Assembly (NCBI GenBank): GCA_016793005.1
Contig: JAEUKL010000078.1
Coordinates: 1 to 37,294, forward strand
Length of the DNA stretch: 37,294 nt
Source: Rhodospirillaceae bacterium
Lineage (GTDB): Bacteria > Pseudomonadota > Alphaproteobacteria > Rhodospirillales > Rhodospirillaceae
Direction of reading: 5' to 3'
Positions 7,923 to 14,905 of this stretch are shown here, piece by piece (the first letter of the stretch is position 1; every line of letters begins with the position of its first letter). The notes under the pieces are model-generated. The model did not search any database and was not told where the DNA came from. It saw only the letters and a list, made by a program, of their open reading frames with translations. Position numbers and translations under genes: made by a program.

Positions 7923-8723
7923 ATGAACAGCGCCACACAAGCCAGTGATTCAAAGATGGGCGACTTCAAACCGCAATACAGCTTCGAGGAATGGGTGAAG
8001 TACACCCTGGTTCCGCCCAAGCTGTACATGTGGCGCTTGCTACGCAAGCACGCACGGCGGGGCGAGCGCGAATTGAAACTGCTGCCGCAGTTGGTTGATA
8101 AGAATAAAATCGCGCTCGATATCGGCGCCAATAAAGGTGTGTACACGCACACGCTGGCCAAGCTGGCGACACACGTGCACAGCTTCGAGCCGCATCCGAA
8201 AATGTTTCCGCTGCTGGCGCGCGCGTTACCCGAAAACGCGACCGCGTATCATGTGGCCGTGTCGGACACGGGCGGCACGGCGGAACTGGTGATCCCCAGT
8301 TACAACAAGCGCGGACTTTCAAACCAGGGCGCCTCGCTGGACCCCAGCAAAAAGAACGCGCCGTTCGGGTTCACGTCGGTCGCCATCGCCAGTCGCACGA
8401 TTGATTCCTACAACTTCACCAACGTGGGCTTCATCAAGGTGGATGTTGAAGGGTTTGAGCAGGCCGTGGTGCGTGGACTTTTGGAAACGGCTGCGCGCGA
8501 AAAGCCCTGGCTGATGATCGAGATTGAAGAGTGGCACACCAAGCGGCCCATTGAAGATTGTTTAGCCGACATGCGCGTGCTGAATGCCGATGTGTTCTTT
8601 GCAAAAGCTACAGAATCGGGCGCGGAACTGCGGCCTATCGCCGATTTCGACCCCGAAAACGACCACCGCAAGCGCCGCAAACAGCCGGGTTACGTCGGCA
8701 ATTTCTTCTTTAAACCGCGGTAA
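7923..8723 (+). CDS. FkbM-family SAM-dependent methyltransferase
   Basis: The roughly 266-residue protein has a class I methyltransferase core. SAM-binding motif I is LDIGANKGVYT (about 66-75), the acidic end of strand two appears in FEPHP (88-92), and the FkbM-defining segment is FIKVDVEGFE (170-179). FkbM proteins usually O-methylate sugars or secondary metabolites. The frame opens at a GTG at 7908; ATG 7923 and ATG 7956 are also in frame, and no site has a good ribosome binding site, so the exact start is uncertain. It is divergent from the EamA exporter with about 55 bp between starts. The C-terminus is lysine/arginine rich (KRRKQPGY). Confidence 0.87.
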   Translation: MNSATQASDSKMGDFKPQYSFEEWVKYTLVPPKLYMWRLLRKHARRGERELKLLPQLVDKNKIALDIGANKGVYTHTLAKLATHVHSFEPHPKMFPLLARALPENATAYHVAVSDTGGTAELVIPSYNKRGLSNQGASLDPSKKNAPFGFTSVAIASRTIDSYNFTNVGFIKVDVEGFEQAVVRGLLETAAREKPWLMIEIEEWHTKRPIEDCLADMRVLNADVFFAKATESGAELRPIADFDPENDHRKRRKQPGYVGNFFFKPR

Positions 8724-8746
8724 ATCGCCGTTTTCCGCGGCTTTTA
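8715..8746 (+). terminator. Possible Rho-independent terminator after the FkbM gene
   Basis: Two copies of the self-complementary CCGCGG, at 8715-8720 and 8735-8740, can pair around a 14-nt loop and are followed by CTTTTAT. The first arm overlaps the last codons and stop of the gene. The T-run is short, so the call is tentative. Confidence 0.4.
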
Positions 8747-8807
8747 TGCTTTAGAGTTGGCTTGCCTACCCTTGTCCGCACTGCGGAGAGGTGTTACACC
8801 CCCGGCC

Positions 8808-8870
8808 ATGACATCGTTCCTAAAGACAGTGCGAATGCTGACCGCGCGAATTATGGCCCCGATTCTCTAA
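8808..8870 (+). CDS. Possible leader peptide upstream of threonine ammonia-lyase, 20 aa
   Basis: A 20-codon ORF runs from ATG 8808 to TAA 8868-8870 in the 220-bp gap before the threonine ammonia-lyase gene. The peptide reads MTSFLKTVRMLTARIMAPIL, so nine of 20 residues are Thr, Leu, Ile or Val. Its stop codon forms the loop of a 10-bp hairpin, so a ribosome finishing or stalling near the end would open the stem. That geometry resembles leader-peptide attenuation of branched-chain amino acid genes. Against this, no good ribosome binding site precedes it (GGAGAGG is too far upstream) and no T-run follows the hairpin. Confidence 0.35.
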   Translation: MTSFLKTVRMLTARIMAPIL

Positions 8871-8881
8871 CGAGAGTCGGG
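8858..8881 (+). promoter_or_regulatory. 10-bp hairpin in the threonine ammonia-lyase leader
   Basis: CCCGATTCTC (8858-8867) and GAGAGTCGGG (8872-8881) pair fully with one G-U wobble around the loop TAAC. No T-run follows, so it is not an intrinsic terminator. It ends 62 bp before the ATG of the downstream gene. The rest of 8747-8943 shows no recognisable riboswitch or tRNA. Confidence 0.5.
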
Positions 8882-8943
8882 CACCGTACTTTCGCGCACT
8901 CAAAATCAGCTTTCTTCGCACCTCTTTCAGGATTTATTGCGTC

Positions 8944-10200
8944 ATGTCCTCTGCTGTTAAGCCTCCTGCAGCTCAAACCACTTCCGTTCTGTCTGCTGAT
9001 ACGGTCCGTGCCGCGCGTGCGCGCATGGCCGGCAAAATTATCGTCACACCCACGGTGTATTCCGAAGCGTTATCGCAAGCGACCAAAGCTACTGTTTATC
9101 TAAAGCTTGAACTGATGCAGCACACCGGTGCTTTCAAAGCACGCGGTGCCATTGCCAAGCTGAGCACGCTTACGGATGCACAGAAAAAAGCCGGCGTGAT
9201 CGCCATGTCGGCTGGCAACCATGCACAAGGCGTGGCCTACCACGCGAGCAAGCTGGGGATTCCAGCCACCATTGTGATGCCGCAGGGCACGCCGTTCGTA
9301 AAAATCCGCAAGACGCGCGACTACGGTGCGACGGTGTTGCTGGAAGGCGAGACACTGGTTGAAGCGGCCAACTACGCTGAAAAACTGGCGGCTGAAAAAG
9401 GCTATACCTTCATTCACCCGTACAACGACCCCGAAGTGATCGCGGGCCAGGGTACGTTGGGCTTCGAGATGCTGGAAGCAGTGCCCGAACTGGACACGAT
9501 CATTGTGCCCATCGGCGGCGGCGGATTAATCACCGGCGTGGCGCTTGCCGCCAAAGCCATAAAGCCCAGCATCAACATCATTGGTGTCGAGCCCGAGCTT
9601 TACCCATCCATGAGCAATGCGTTGAATGGCACCAACCGGCCGTGCACGGGCGCCACCATCGCCGAAGGCATTGCGGTGCAGACGGCGGGGGAAACATCGG
9701 TGCCGTATGTGCGCGAGCTTGTCAGCAAGGTTGTGACCGTAACCGAAACCAGCATCGAGCGCGCCATCGCCATGCTGGCAACCAAAGGCAAGACTGTCAG
9801 TGAAGGCGCTGGTGCGGCGCCCTTGGCGGCGATGCTGGAATACCCCGATCTGTTTGCCGGCAAGACCGTGGGCTTGGTTGTCTCGGGCGGCAACGTCGAT
9901 GCGCGGATGCTTTCATCTGTGCTGATGCGCGACTTGGTGCGCGAGCGTCAGGTCCTCACGCTGAACATCGAAATGCCCGACAAGCCTGGCCAGTTGCATG
10001 CCGTGTCCGGCATTTGCGCCGAAGAAGGTGCGAACGTGCTGGAAGTGATCCACAGCCGCTTTGCCTTGGACTTGTCGGCGCGCTCAGCACGCCTGGGGAT
10101 TACGATTGAAACCCGCGACGAGGACCATGCCAAACAGGTCATGGACCGCATTCGAATGTCGGGCTTCAAACTGAGCTTGCGCGACCCCAACGAAGAATGA
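8944..10200 (+). CDS. ilvA: Threonine ammonia-lyase (threonine dehydratase) with C-terminal ACT domain
   Basis: This 418-residue PLP enzyme converts threonine (and usually serine) to 2-oxobutyrate (pyruvate) plus ammonia. The PLP lysine is Lys65 in GAFKARGA, the substrate loop SAGNHAQG is at 89-96, and the phosphate-binding loop GGGGL is at 191-195. The catalytic domain ends near 325. A single ACT domain follows (about 335-418), seen in IEMPDKPGQLHAVSGICAEEGANV. One ACT domain and this length match the shorter ilvA/tdcB-like enzymes with one regulatory domain rather than the long E. coli IlvA with its double domain. Whether it serves isoleucine synthesis or catabolism is unclear. The asparaginase gene follows after 6 bp, which favours a deamination role. 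The symbol is given for the reaction. Confidence 0.92.
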   Translation: MSSAVKPPAAQTTSVLSADTVRAARARMAGKIIVTPTVYSEALSQATKATVYLKLELMQHTGAFKARGAIAKLSTLTDAQKKAGVIAMSAGNHAQGVAYHASKLGIPATIVMPQGTPFVKIRKTRDYGATVLLEGETLVEAANYAEKLAAEKGYTFIHPYNDPEVIAGQGTLGFEMLEAVPELDTIIVPIGGGGLITGVALAAKAIKPSINIIGVEPELYPSMSNALNGTNRPCTGATIAEGIAVQTAGETSVPYVRELVSKVVTVTETSIERAIAMLATKGKTVSEGAGAAPLAAMLEYPDLFAGKTVGLVVSGGNVDARMLSSVLMRDLVRERQVLTLNIEMPDKPGQLHAVSGICAEEGANVLEVIHSRFALDLSARSARLGITIETRDEDHAKQVMDRIRMSGFKLSLRDPNEE

Positions 10201-10206
10201 CCTGAC

Positions 10207-11214
10207 ATGAACCCTGTCCTCGTCGAAGTCACACGCGGCGACGCTTTAGGGAATGAGCAGGTGGAGAGCATCCACCGCGGCGCTGCCTGTGTCGTCGATA
10301 TCGACGGCAAGGTGGTGCACGCGTGGGGCGATGTGGAAGCCATTACCTGCCCACGCTCGGCTGTGAAGCCGATGCAAAACCTGCCGCTGATTGAAGCCGG
10401 GGCGGCAGATGCATTTCATTTGTCCGAGGAAGAACTGGCGCTGGCATGTGCCTCGCACAGCGGCGAGCCCACACATACTGAACGTGTCGCCGCATGGCAA
10501 AAGCGCGTGGGCTTAAGTGTCGATGATTTGGAATGTGGCGCGCACCCGCCCACGCACATTCCCAGTTACGAAACCTTGATCCGTGAGGGCCAACGCCCAT
10601 GCCCGCTGCATAACAATTGCTCAGGCAAGCACTCAGGGTTTTTGTGCCTCGCCATGCACATGGGGGCCGGCACAAAAGGCTACGTCTCGCCCACACATGC
10701 TGTGCAGCGCGCCGCGCTGATGGCCGTGAGCGACATGGCGAATGTGGACTTAAACGCTATGCCCCTGGTGCGTGACGGCTGCAACGCGCCCAACGTATTT
10801 ATGCCCTTGCGCAACTTAGCACTTGCTTGGGCGCGGTTCGGCGCACCCGACAAGTTGGCCACCGTCCGCAAGACCGCAAACAAAAAACTGCTGCACGCTA
10901 TGAAGGCACAGCCCTATTTGTTTTCAGGCACTGACCGGCCCTGCAAAATCATCACCGAGAACTTGCACGGCGCAGGCGTTGCCAAAGTGGGCGCGGAAGG
11001 CGTGTTTGCCGCCTGCATCCCCGAGCAAGGTTTAGGTATCGCAGTAAAGATCGACGATGGCGCAGCCCGCGCGGCCTCTGTTGCGATCACATCCATCCTG
11101 AAAAAACTCGGTGCGCTGAAAGACACCAAAGCAGTATCAAACCTGCTGACCGTGCCGCACAAAGCCTGGGCCGGCCCTGAAACAGGCGTGGTACGCGCTG
11201 CCGCCTTTACTTAA
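10207..11214 (+). CDS. ansA: Asparaginase, rhizobial (AnsA/ReAII-like) family
   Basis: The 335-residue protein belongs to the Asparaginase_II family typified by Rhizobium etli AnsA, unrelated to E. coli AnsA/AnsB. It hydrolyses L-asparagine to aspartate and ammonia. Signature segments are present: CPRSAVKPMQ (Ser51, Lys54), CASHSGE (81-87), HNNCSGKHSGF (Cys138, Lys141). These match the Ser-Lys pairs and zinc-binding Cys/Lys site described for the family. It has no signal peptide, so it should be cytoplasmic. The start is 6 bp after the threonine ammonia-lyase stop, so the two are probably one amino acid deamination operon. Its 3' end overlaps the convergent isochorismatase-like gene by 8 bp. 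The symbol follows the rhizobial usage and should not be confused with the enterobacterial gene. Confidence 0.9.
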   Translation: MNPVLVEVTRGDALGNEQVESIHRGAACVVDIDGKVVHAWGDVEAITCPRSAVKPMQNLPLIEAGAADAFHLSEEELALACASHSGEPTHTERVAAWQKRVGLSVDDLECGAHPPTHIPSYETLIREGQRPCPLHNNCSGKHSGFLCLAMHMGAGTKGYVSPTHAVQRAALMAVSDMANVDLNAMPLVRDGCNAPNVFMPLRNLALAWARFGAPDKLATVRKTANKKLLHAMKAQPYLFSGTDRPCKIITENLHGAGVAKVGAEGVFAACIPEQGLGIAVKIDDGAARAASVAITSILKKLGALKDTKAVSNLLTVPHKAWAGPETGVVRAAAFT

Positions 11215-11758
11215 TCAGCTTACTCAACTCTTTGAATTCGGGCGTGCCCGCGATGTGCAGCCACTCGAACAAGGCCATTTCTGTGCTCACCACATGCACG
11301 CCTGCTGCGCGGTAACGGTCCAGCGCCAGATCGACACTTTCTTGTTTGCGTGATGTGGTGGCATCGGCCACCACGAACACATCCAACCCCATGTCTTTAA
11401 AGCCCAGGGCACTTTGTAAAACGCAGACATGCGATTCAATGCCCGCAATCACCACCTGACGCCGCCCAGCGTTGGTCAAGTTTTGGGTGCGATTCACGAT
11501 TGCGACATCGGCGGCACAACTAAAGTGCATTTTCTCCAGCACCGGCGCATCGCCCTTCAAGTTGCTTAAGCGCTCTATCGTCGGCCCCAAACCCTTTTTG
11601 TACTGCTCGGAGACGGTGGTGGGCACATTCAAACGCTGGGCGGCCTGCATCAGTACGCCGCAATGCTCCACCATGCGTTCGCCGTCGTGCATGGCAGGCA
11701 GCAAACGGTCCTGCACATCAACGATCAAAAGCTGGCTCCGCGCGCGCTCTAAAAGCAT
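11207..11758 (-). CDS. Isochorismatase-fold cysteine hydrolase
   Basis: This 183-residue protein has the Asp-Lys-Cys triad of the superfamily: Asp14 in LLIVDVQD, Lys76 in LEKMHFSC and Cys112 in GIESHVCVLQ. The cis-peptide segment before the cysteine (IAGIESHVC) is typical. The family covers nicotinamidases, N-carbamoyl hydrolases and YcaC-like proteins; the short form here, with ALGFKDMGLDVFVVADATTSR, is closest to YcaC-type hydrolases of unknown substrate. The ATG at 11758 immediately follows the TAA of the upstream GST gene (TAAATG), so they are translated in tandem. An amide or thiol-conjugate substrate would fit the pairing, but that is inference. Confidence 0.88.
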   Translation of the reverse strand: MLLERARSQLLIVDVQDRLLPAMHDGERMVEHCGVLMQAAQRLNVPTTVSEQYKKGLGPTIERLSNLKGDAPVLEKMHFSCAADVAIVNRTQNLTNAGRRQVVIAGIESHVCVLQSALGFKDMGLDVFVVADATTSRKQESVDLALDRYRAAGVHVVSTEMALFEWLHIAGTPEFKELSKLIK

Positions 11759-12445
11759 TTAAACGGTCTTCTGCTTGTTGACGAGATTGTCGAAGGCTTC
11801 TTTGTCAGGATTGCCCAGCTTCATCACGTTCTCAAGCAGCGCACAGCCCTTGATGACGGCAGGGCGGGCGCCCACCGCTTCGCGCCAGCGCTTCACGTGC
11901 GGATAGTCTTCAATATCAATCTGGTGGAATGGATAAATCTTCACCCACGGATATGTGGCCATGTCGGCAATAGAGTAATCGCCGGCCAAATATTCCTTCT
12001 CAGCCAGGCGCTTGTTCATGACGCGGTACAAGCGCTTCGTCTCGTTCTGGTAGCGGTCAATGCCGTACTGAATTTTTTCCGGTGCGTACTGCAGAAAGTG
12101 TCCACACTGGCCGAACATGGGGCCGACGTTGGCCACCTGAAATACCGTCCACTGAATCACGTCGTACTTGCCCGCCATGTCCGTGGGCATGAACTTGCCT
12201 GTTTTCTCGGCCAGGTACATCAGGATCGCGCCGGATTCGAACACGGCATAGGGTTTGCCACCCGGGCCATCACGATCAACGATAGAGGGGATTTTATTGT
12301 TGGGGTTGATCTTCAAGTATTCCGGGTCGAACTGGTCACCCTTCAGCATGTTGATGGGGTGCGTTTCGTACGCCAGCCCGCATTCCTCAAGCATGATGGG
12401 GATTTTGTGCCCATTGGGCGTAGGCCAGTAATAAAGGTCGATCAT
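11759..12445 (-). CDS. Glutathione S-transferase, YfcG/YghU-like
   Basis: The 228-residue protein has an N-terminal thioredoxin fold (about 1-85) and an all-helical C-terminal domain. The opening MIDLYYWPTPNGHKIPIMLEE closely follows YfcG, where the Thr/Asn of TPN-GHK bind glutathione and no Tyr or Ser catalyst is needed. NNKIPSIVDRDG and FESGAILMYLAEKTGKFMP carry the usual cis-Pro and gamma-glutamyl (ES) binding residues. YfcG and YghU are disulfide-bond oxidoreductases acting on glutathione disulfides. The frame is open to 12478 but that ATG adds MLLHYKSALTT, not conserved in the family; ATG 12445 gives the family start. The stop abuts the isochorismatase-like gene. Confidence 0.9.
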   Translation of the reverse strand: MIDLYYWPTPNGHKIPIMLEECGLAYETHPINMLKGDQFDPEYLKINPNNKIPSIVDRDGPGGKPYAVFESGAILMYLAEKTGKFMPTDMAGKYDVIQWTVFQVANVGPMFGQCGHFLQYAPEKIQYGIDRYQNETKRLYRVMNKRLAEKEYLAGDYSIADMATYPWVKIYPFHQIDIEDYPHVKRWREAVGARPAVIKGCALLENVMKLGNPDKEAFDNLVNKQKTV

Positions 12446-12569
12446 GGTCGTAAGTGCCGATTTGTAATGCAATAACAAGCCCTAACCTTAATGGCTGTGG
12501 CGGCCTTGTGGAAAGCGTGATCCTGCACTTGGCTTGGAGGCCGCACCGAACTTCGCTACGATACGCTGC

Positions 12570-12851
12570 ATGCCGAACCGAACTCCCCTTTCCCGTGCCG
12601 TGTCGCACCGCATTCGCGGTATCGGGCCCACCATGAACCGCAAGCGCGTCATTTTGCTGATGACCGTGGCGGTGTTTTTCATGTTGGCATACCTGATGGT
12701 CATGGTGTTTGGCGGGCTGCCGCCATGGCCGGTGCTGTTGTGGTTCGCCCTCAGCCACGCATTCTTCTGCACCGTCATCTGGCGGGTACGTCAATTCAAA
12801 GGGCCCTATACCGAACCTACGCCCGAGCGCACCACGGACGATTGGAGTTAG
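12570..12851 (+). CDS. Small two-helix membrane protein, 93 aa, hypothetical
   Basis: The protein from ATG 12570 begins with a basic stretch (MPNRTPLSRAVSHRIRG), then two hydrophobic helices, roughly residues 26-47 (VILLMTVAVFFMLAYLMVMV) and 51-70 (PVLLWFALSHAFFCTVIW), then a hydrophilic tail ending ERTTDDWS. The basic N-terminus and the polar tail are expected to be cytoplasmic. A TTG at 12534 opens the frame, and an ATG at 12633 (MNRKRVIL) is a plausible shorter start giving 72 residues. None has a clear ribosome binding site. It is transcribed toward the TRAP genes, 130 bp upstream of them, but that gap holds its own promoter-like sequence. I do not recognise the family. Confidence 0.55.
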   Translation: MPNRTPLSRAVSHRIRGIGPTMNRKRVILLMTVAVFFMLAYLMVMVFGGLPPWPVLLWFALSHAFFCTVIWRVRQFKGPYTEPTPERTTDDWS

Positions 12852-12922
12852 GGTCACTTGAGAGCGCGAAAGGCTCCTCGCGCAAAATTCAGCACACCCG
12901 CTTCTCCACGTCCATAAATCTG

Positions 12923-12953
12923 TTTGAGCCGCCGCTCAAAGCCCCCCTATGAT
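12923..12953 (+). promoter_or_regulatory. Sigma70-like promoter with an overlapping inverted repeat, upstream of the TRAP dctQM genes
   Basis: TTGAGC (12924-12929) and TATGAT (12948-12953) are separated by 18 bp, a good match to -35 and -10 hexamers. A perfect inverted repeat, TTTGAGC-CGCC-GCTCAAA at 12923-12940, covers the -35 element, which is where a repressor or activator would act. The predicted start is about 30 bp before the TRAP ATG at 12984. The remaining part of the 132-bp gap (12852-12922) shows nothing recognisable. Confidence 0.5.
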
Positions 12954-12983
12954 GCTTCGGGGCCGGCTGAAATAGGGGTGAGC

Positions 12984-13550
12984 ATGGAACGCGCCAAAGT
13001 TTTTCTCGACCGCTTGAAAACCGTCGAGCAGCTGTTGTGCTTTGTCGCATTCATGGTCATGGCCGGCGCGCTGATCTATGACGTTCTTAAACGTCAGCTG
13101 ACAGGCTCAGGTGCCTTTGGCGCACCGCAAGTAGGCGTCATCGGGATGATCGTTGTCTCGTATATCGGCATCGGTCTTGCGTCTGCATCCGGCAGTCACT
13201 ACCGCCCGCGCTTTGCCGACAATGTTTTCCCCGCACGATTTGGCCCAGCACTTGACCGCCTGGGTGAGTTTGGGTTCGCGTTGTTTTGCGCAGCCCTGGC
13301 AGCGGTTGCGACCCAAGTCAGCCTGGAAAGCCTGGCCATCAAAGATGTCGCACCCGTGCTGCGTAATCCCATCTGGCCGGTACAGATGGTGATTGCCCTT
13401 GGCTTTGGCTTGGTTGCCTTGCGGCATTTCTTGTACGGACTTTTTCCAGAGATAAAGCCGGCACCGTCCGGCGAAGGCGGAGAGCTCGCCTCTGAGGAAC
13501 AGGCCCAGGAAATTCTGCACGCCAGTGACGGCAGCGGGGGCAAACCATGA
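12984..13550 (+). CDS. dctQ: TRAP transporter small permease (DctQ-type)
   Basis: This 188-residue four-helix protein is the small membrane subunit of a tripartite ATP-independent periplasmic transporter, which uses a sodium gradient and a periplasmic binding protein to import organic acids. Hydrophobic segments lie around residues 12-32 (LLCFVAFMVMAGALIYDVLK), 45-65, 90-112 and 128-150. The first and second carry the family pattern (Y-x-V-x-x-R, G-x-x-x-Y-x-G). ATG 12984 is preceded by AGGGGTGAG; an in-frame start at 12924 lies within the promoter and is rejected. A C-terminal polar tail (about 155-188) is acidic and probably cytoplasmic. Its stop overlaps the DctM start by ATGA. No binding protein gene is adjacent. 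Confidence 0.88.
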   Translation: MERAKVFLDRLKTVEQLLCFVAFMVMAGALIYDVLKRQLTGSGAFGAPQVGVIGMIVVSYIGIGLASASGSHYRPRFADNVFPARFGPALDRLGEFGFALFCAALAAVATQVSLESLAIKDVAPVLRNPIWPVQMVIALGFGLVALRHFLYGLFPEIKPAPSGEGGELASEEQAQEILHASDGSGGKP

Positions 13551-14872
13551 CCGCTGTTGCCGGTTTTGCGCTGCCCGTTGTTCTGATCGCGCTGCTTATC
13601 CTACGCCAGAACATCATCGTCATTCTGGGGGTTGCCACCTTCGCTGCTTATTACTTCTGGGGCGGCGGCGAGATCATGAATGTCGTTTACGACATGTGGG
13701 AGGCTTCAAACCGCGACGTTCTACTGTCGGTGCCGCTCTACATTCTGGCCGGCGCATTGATGTCGCAGGGTTCCATCGCCGAGCGCCTGATTAAGCTAAT
13801 GACCGCTCTGATGAAGCCTGTACCTGGTGGTCTGGCCGTTGCCTCATTGCTGGCGTGCGGTGTGTTTGCCGCGATTTCGGGATCAAGCATCGTCACACTG
13901 CTGGCTGTGGGCTCGATCATGTATCCCGCCATGATCAAGGCTGGTTACCCACGCCCATTTTCGATCGGCATGCTCTGCGCGGGCGGCACCTTGGGCATTA
14001 TCATCCCGCCCAGCATCCCGCTCATTCTGTACGGGATCATGACCCAGGCCTCCATCGCCGATCTGTTCATTGCAGGTGTTGGGCCGGGCCTCACGCTGTT
14101 GGGCGTGTTTATCGCTTACTCGATCATCGTGAACTTCAATCGTGATCGCGGCCAATGGTGGTCCTTAAGCGAAGTTGCACAGTCGCTGCTGAATGCATTA
14201 GGCGCTTTGCTGACGCCTGTGGTGATTCTGGGGGGCATCTATTCAGGCTACTTCACACCCACGGAGTCCGCGGCCGTGGCGGTTTTAACCGCGATTCTGG
14301 TGGAAACACTGATTCATAAGCACGGATTCAGAAACCTTGTGCGTGGCGATTGGACCAATTTGCGCAAAACCATCGACGACATGGGCAGCCTGATGTGGCG
14401 TACAGTGGGCGAGACATCGACCATGATGGGCAGCCTGTTCCCGATCCTGGCCATCGCATTGTCGCTGAACGTGTTCCTGACCTACGAGCAGGTCCCGGCC
14501 CAGATCGTGGAATGGCTGACGGCCTACATCGACTCAAAAGTCATGTTCCTGCTTCTGGTGAACCTGTTTTTGCTGGTGGTGGGTTGCTTCCTGGATGCCG
14601 GTTCGGCCATCCTGATTTTAAGCCCGCTGTTGCCGCCGATGGCGCAAAGTTACGGCATCGACCTCGTGCACTTCGGCATCATGATGACGGTGAACCTAGA
14701 GATCGGGTACCTCACGCCGCCCATGGGCCTGAACCTGATTGTCGCCATGGGCGCGTTCAAAGAAGATTTCCTGACCATCTGTAAGGGCGTTTTGCCCTTT
14801 ATTGGTTTGATGATCATTGTGCTAATGATCATCGCCTTTTATCCGCCGCTGAGTTTGTTCCTTATTCAATAA
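13547..14872 (+). CDS. dctM: TRAP transporter large permease (DctM-type)
   Basis: The 441-residue protein is the multi-helix transport subunit, with at least eleven hydrophobic helices. Conserved elements include ISGSSIVTLLAVGSIMYPAMIKAGYP (about 105-130), AGGTLGIIIPPSIPLILYG (about 146-164), SGYFTPTESAAVAV, and GCFLDAGSAILILSPLLPP near residue 350, typical of helix-hairpin elements in the family. TLGIIIPPSIP and EIGYLTPPMGLN are two repeats of the substrate/sodium-binding fold. The substrate class cannot be predicted: DctM subunits from C4-dicarboxylate, keto-acid and mannitol transporters share these motifs. Its ATG overlaps the dctQ stop. The cognate binding protein may be the orphan at 33.2 kb, an inference. 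Confidence 0.9.
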   Translation: MTAVAGFALPVVLIALLILRQNIIVILGVATFAAYYFWGGGEIMNVVYDMWEASNRDVLLSVPLYILAGALMSQGSIAERLIKLMTALMKPVPGGLAVASLLACGVFAAISGSSIVTLLAVGSIMYPAMIKAGYPRPFSIGMLCAGGTLGIIIPPSIPLILYGIMTQASIADLFIAGVGPGLTLLGVFIAYSIIVNFNRDRGQWWSLSEVAQSLLNALGALLTPVVILGGIYSGYFTPTESAAVAVLTAILVETLIHKHGFRNLVRGDWTNLRKTIDDMGSLMWRTVGETSTMMGSLFPILAIALSLNVFLTYEQVPAQIVEWLTAYIDSKVMFLLLVNLFLLVVGCFLDAGSAILILSPLLPPMAQSYGIDLVHFGIMMTVNLEIGYLTPPMGLNLIVAMGAFKEDFLTICKGVLPFIGLMIIVLMIIAFYPPLSLFLIQ

Positions 14873-14905
14873 GCTCGGCCTTCATTCCTGGGGAGGAGTG
14901 AAATC

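Noticed and set aside
7868-8161. Extended N-terminus of the EamA transporter
   Set aside because: The extra 98 residues are not hydrophobic like the family and overlap the divergent FkbM gene.
8762-9103. 113-codon plus-strand ORF before and into the threonine ammonia-lyase gene
   Set aside because: It is out of frame with the ammonia-lyase, overlaps its first 160 bp and has no family similarity.
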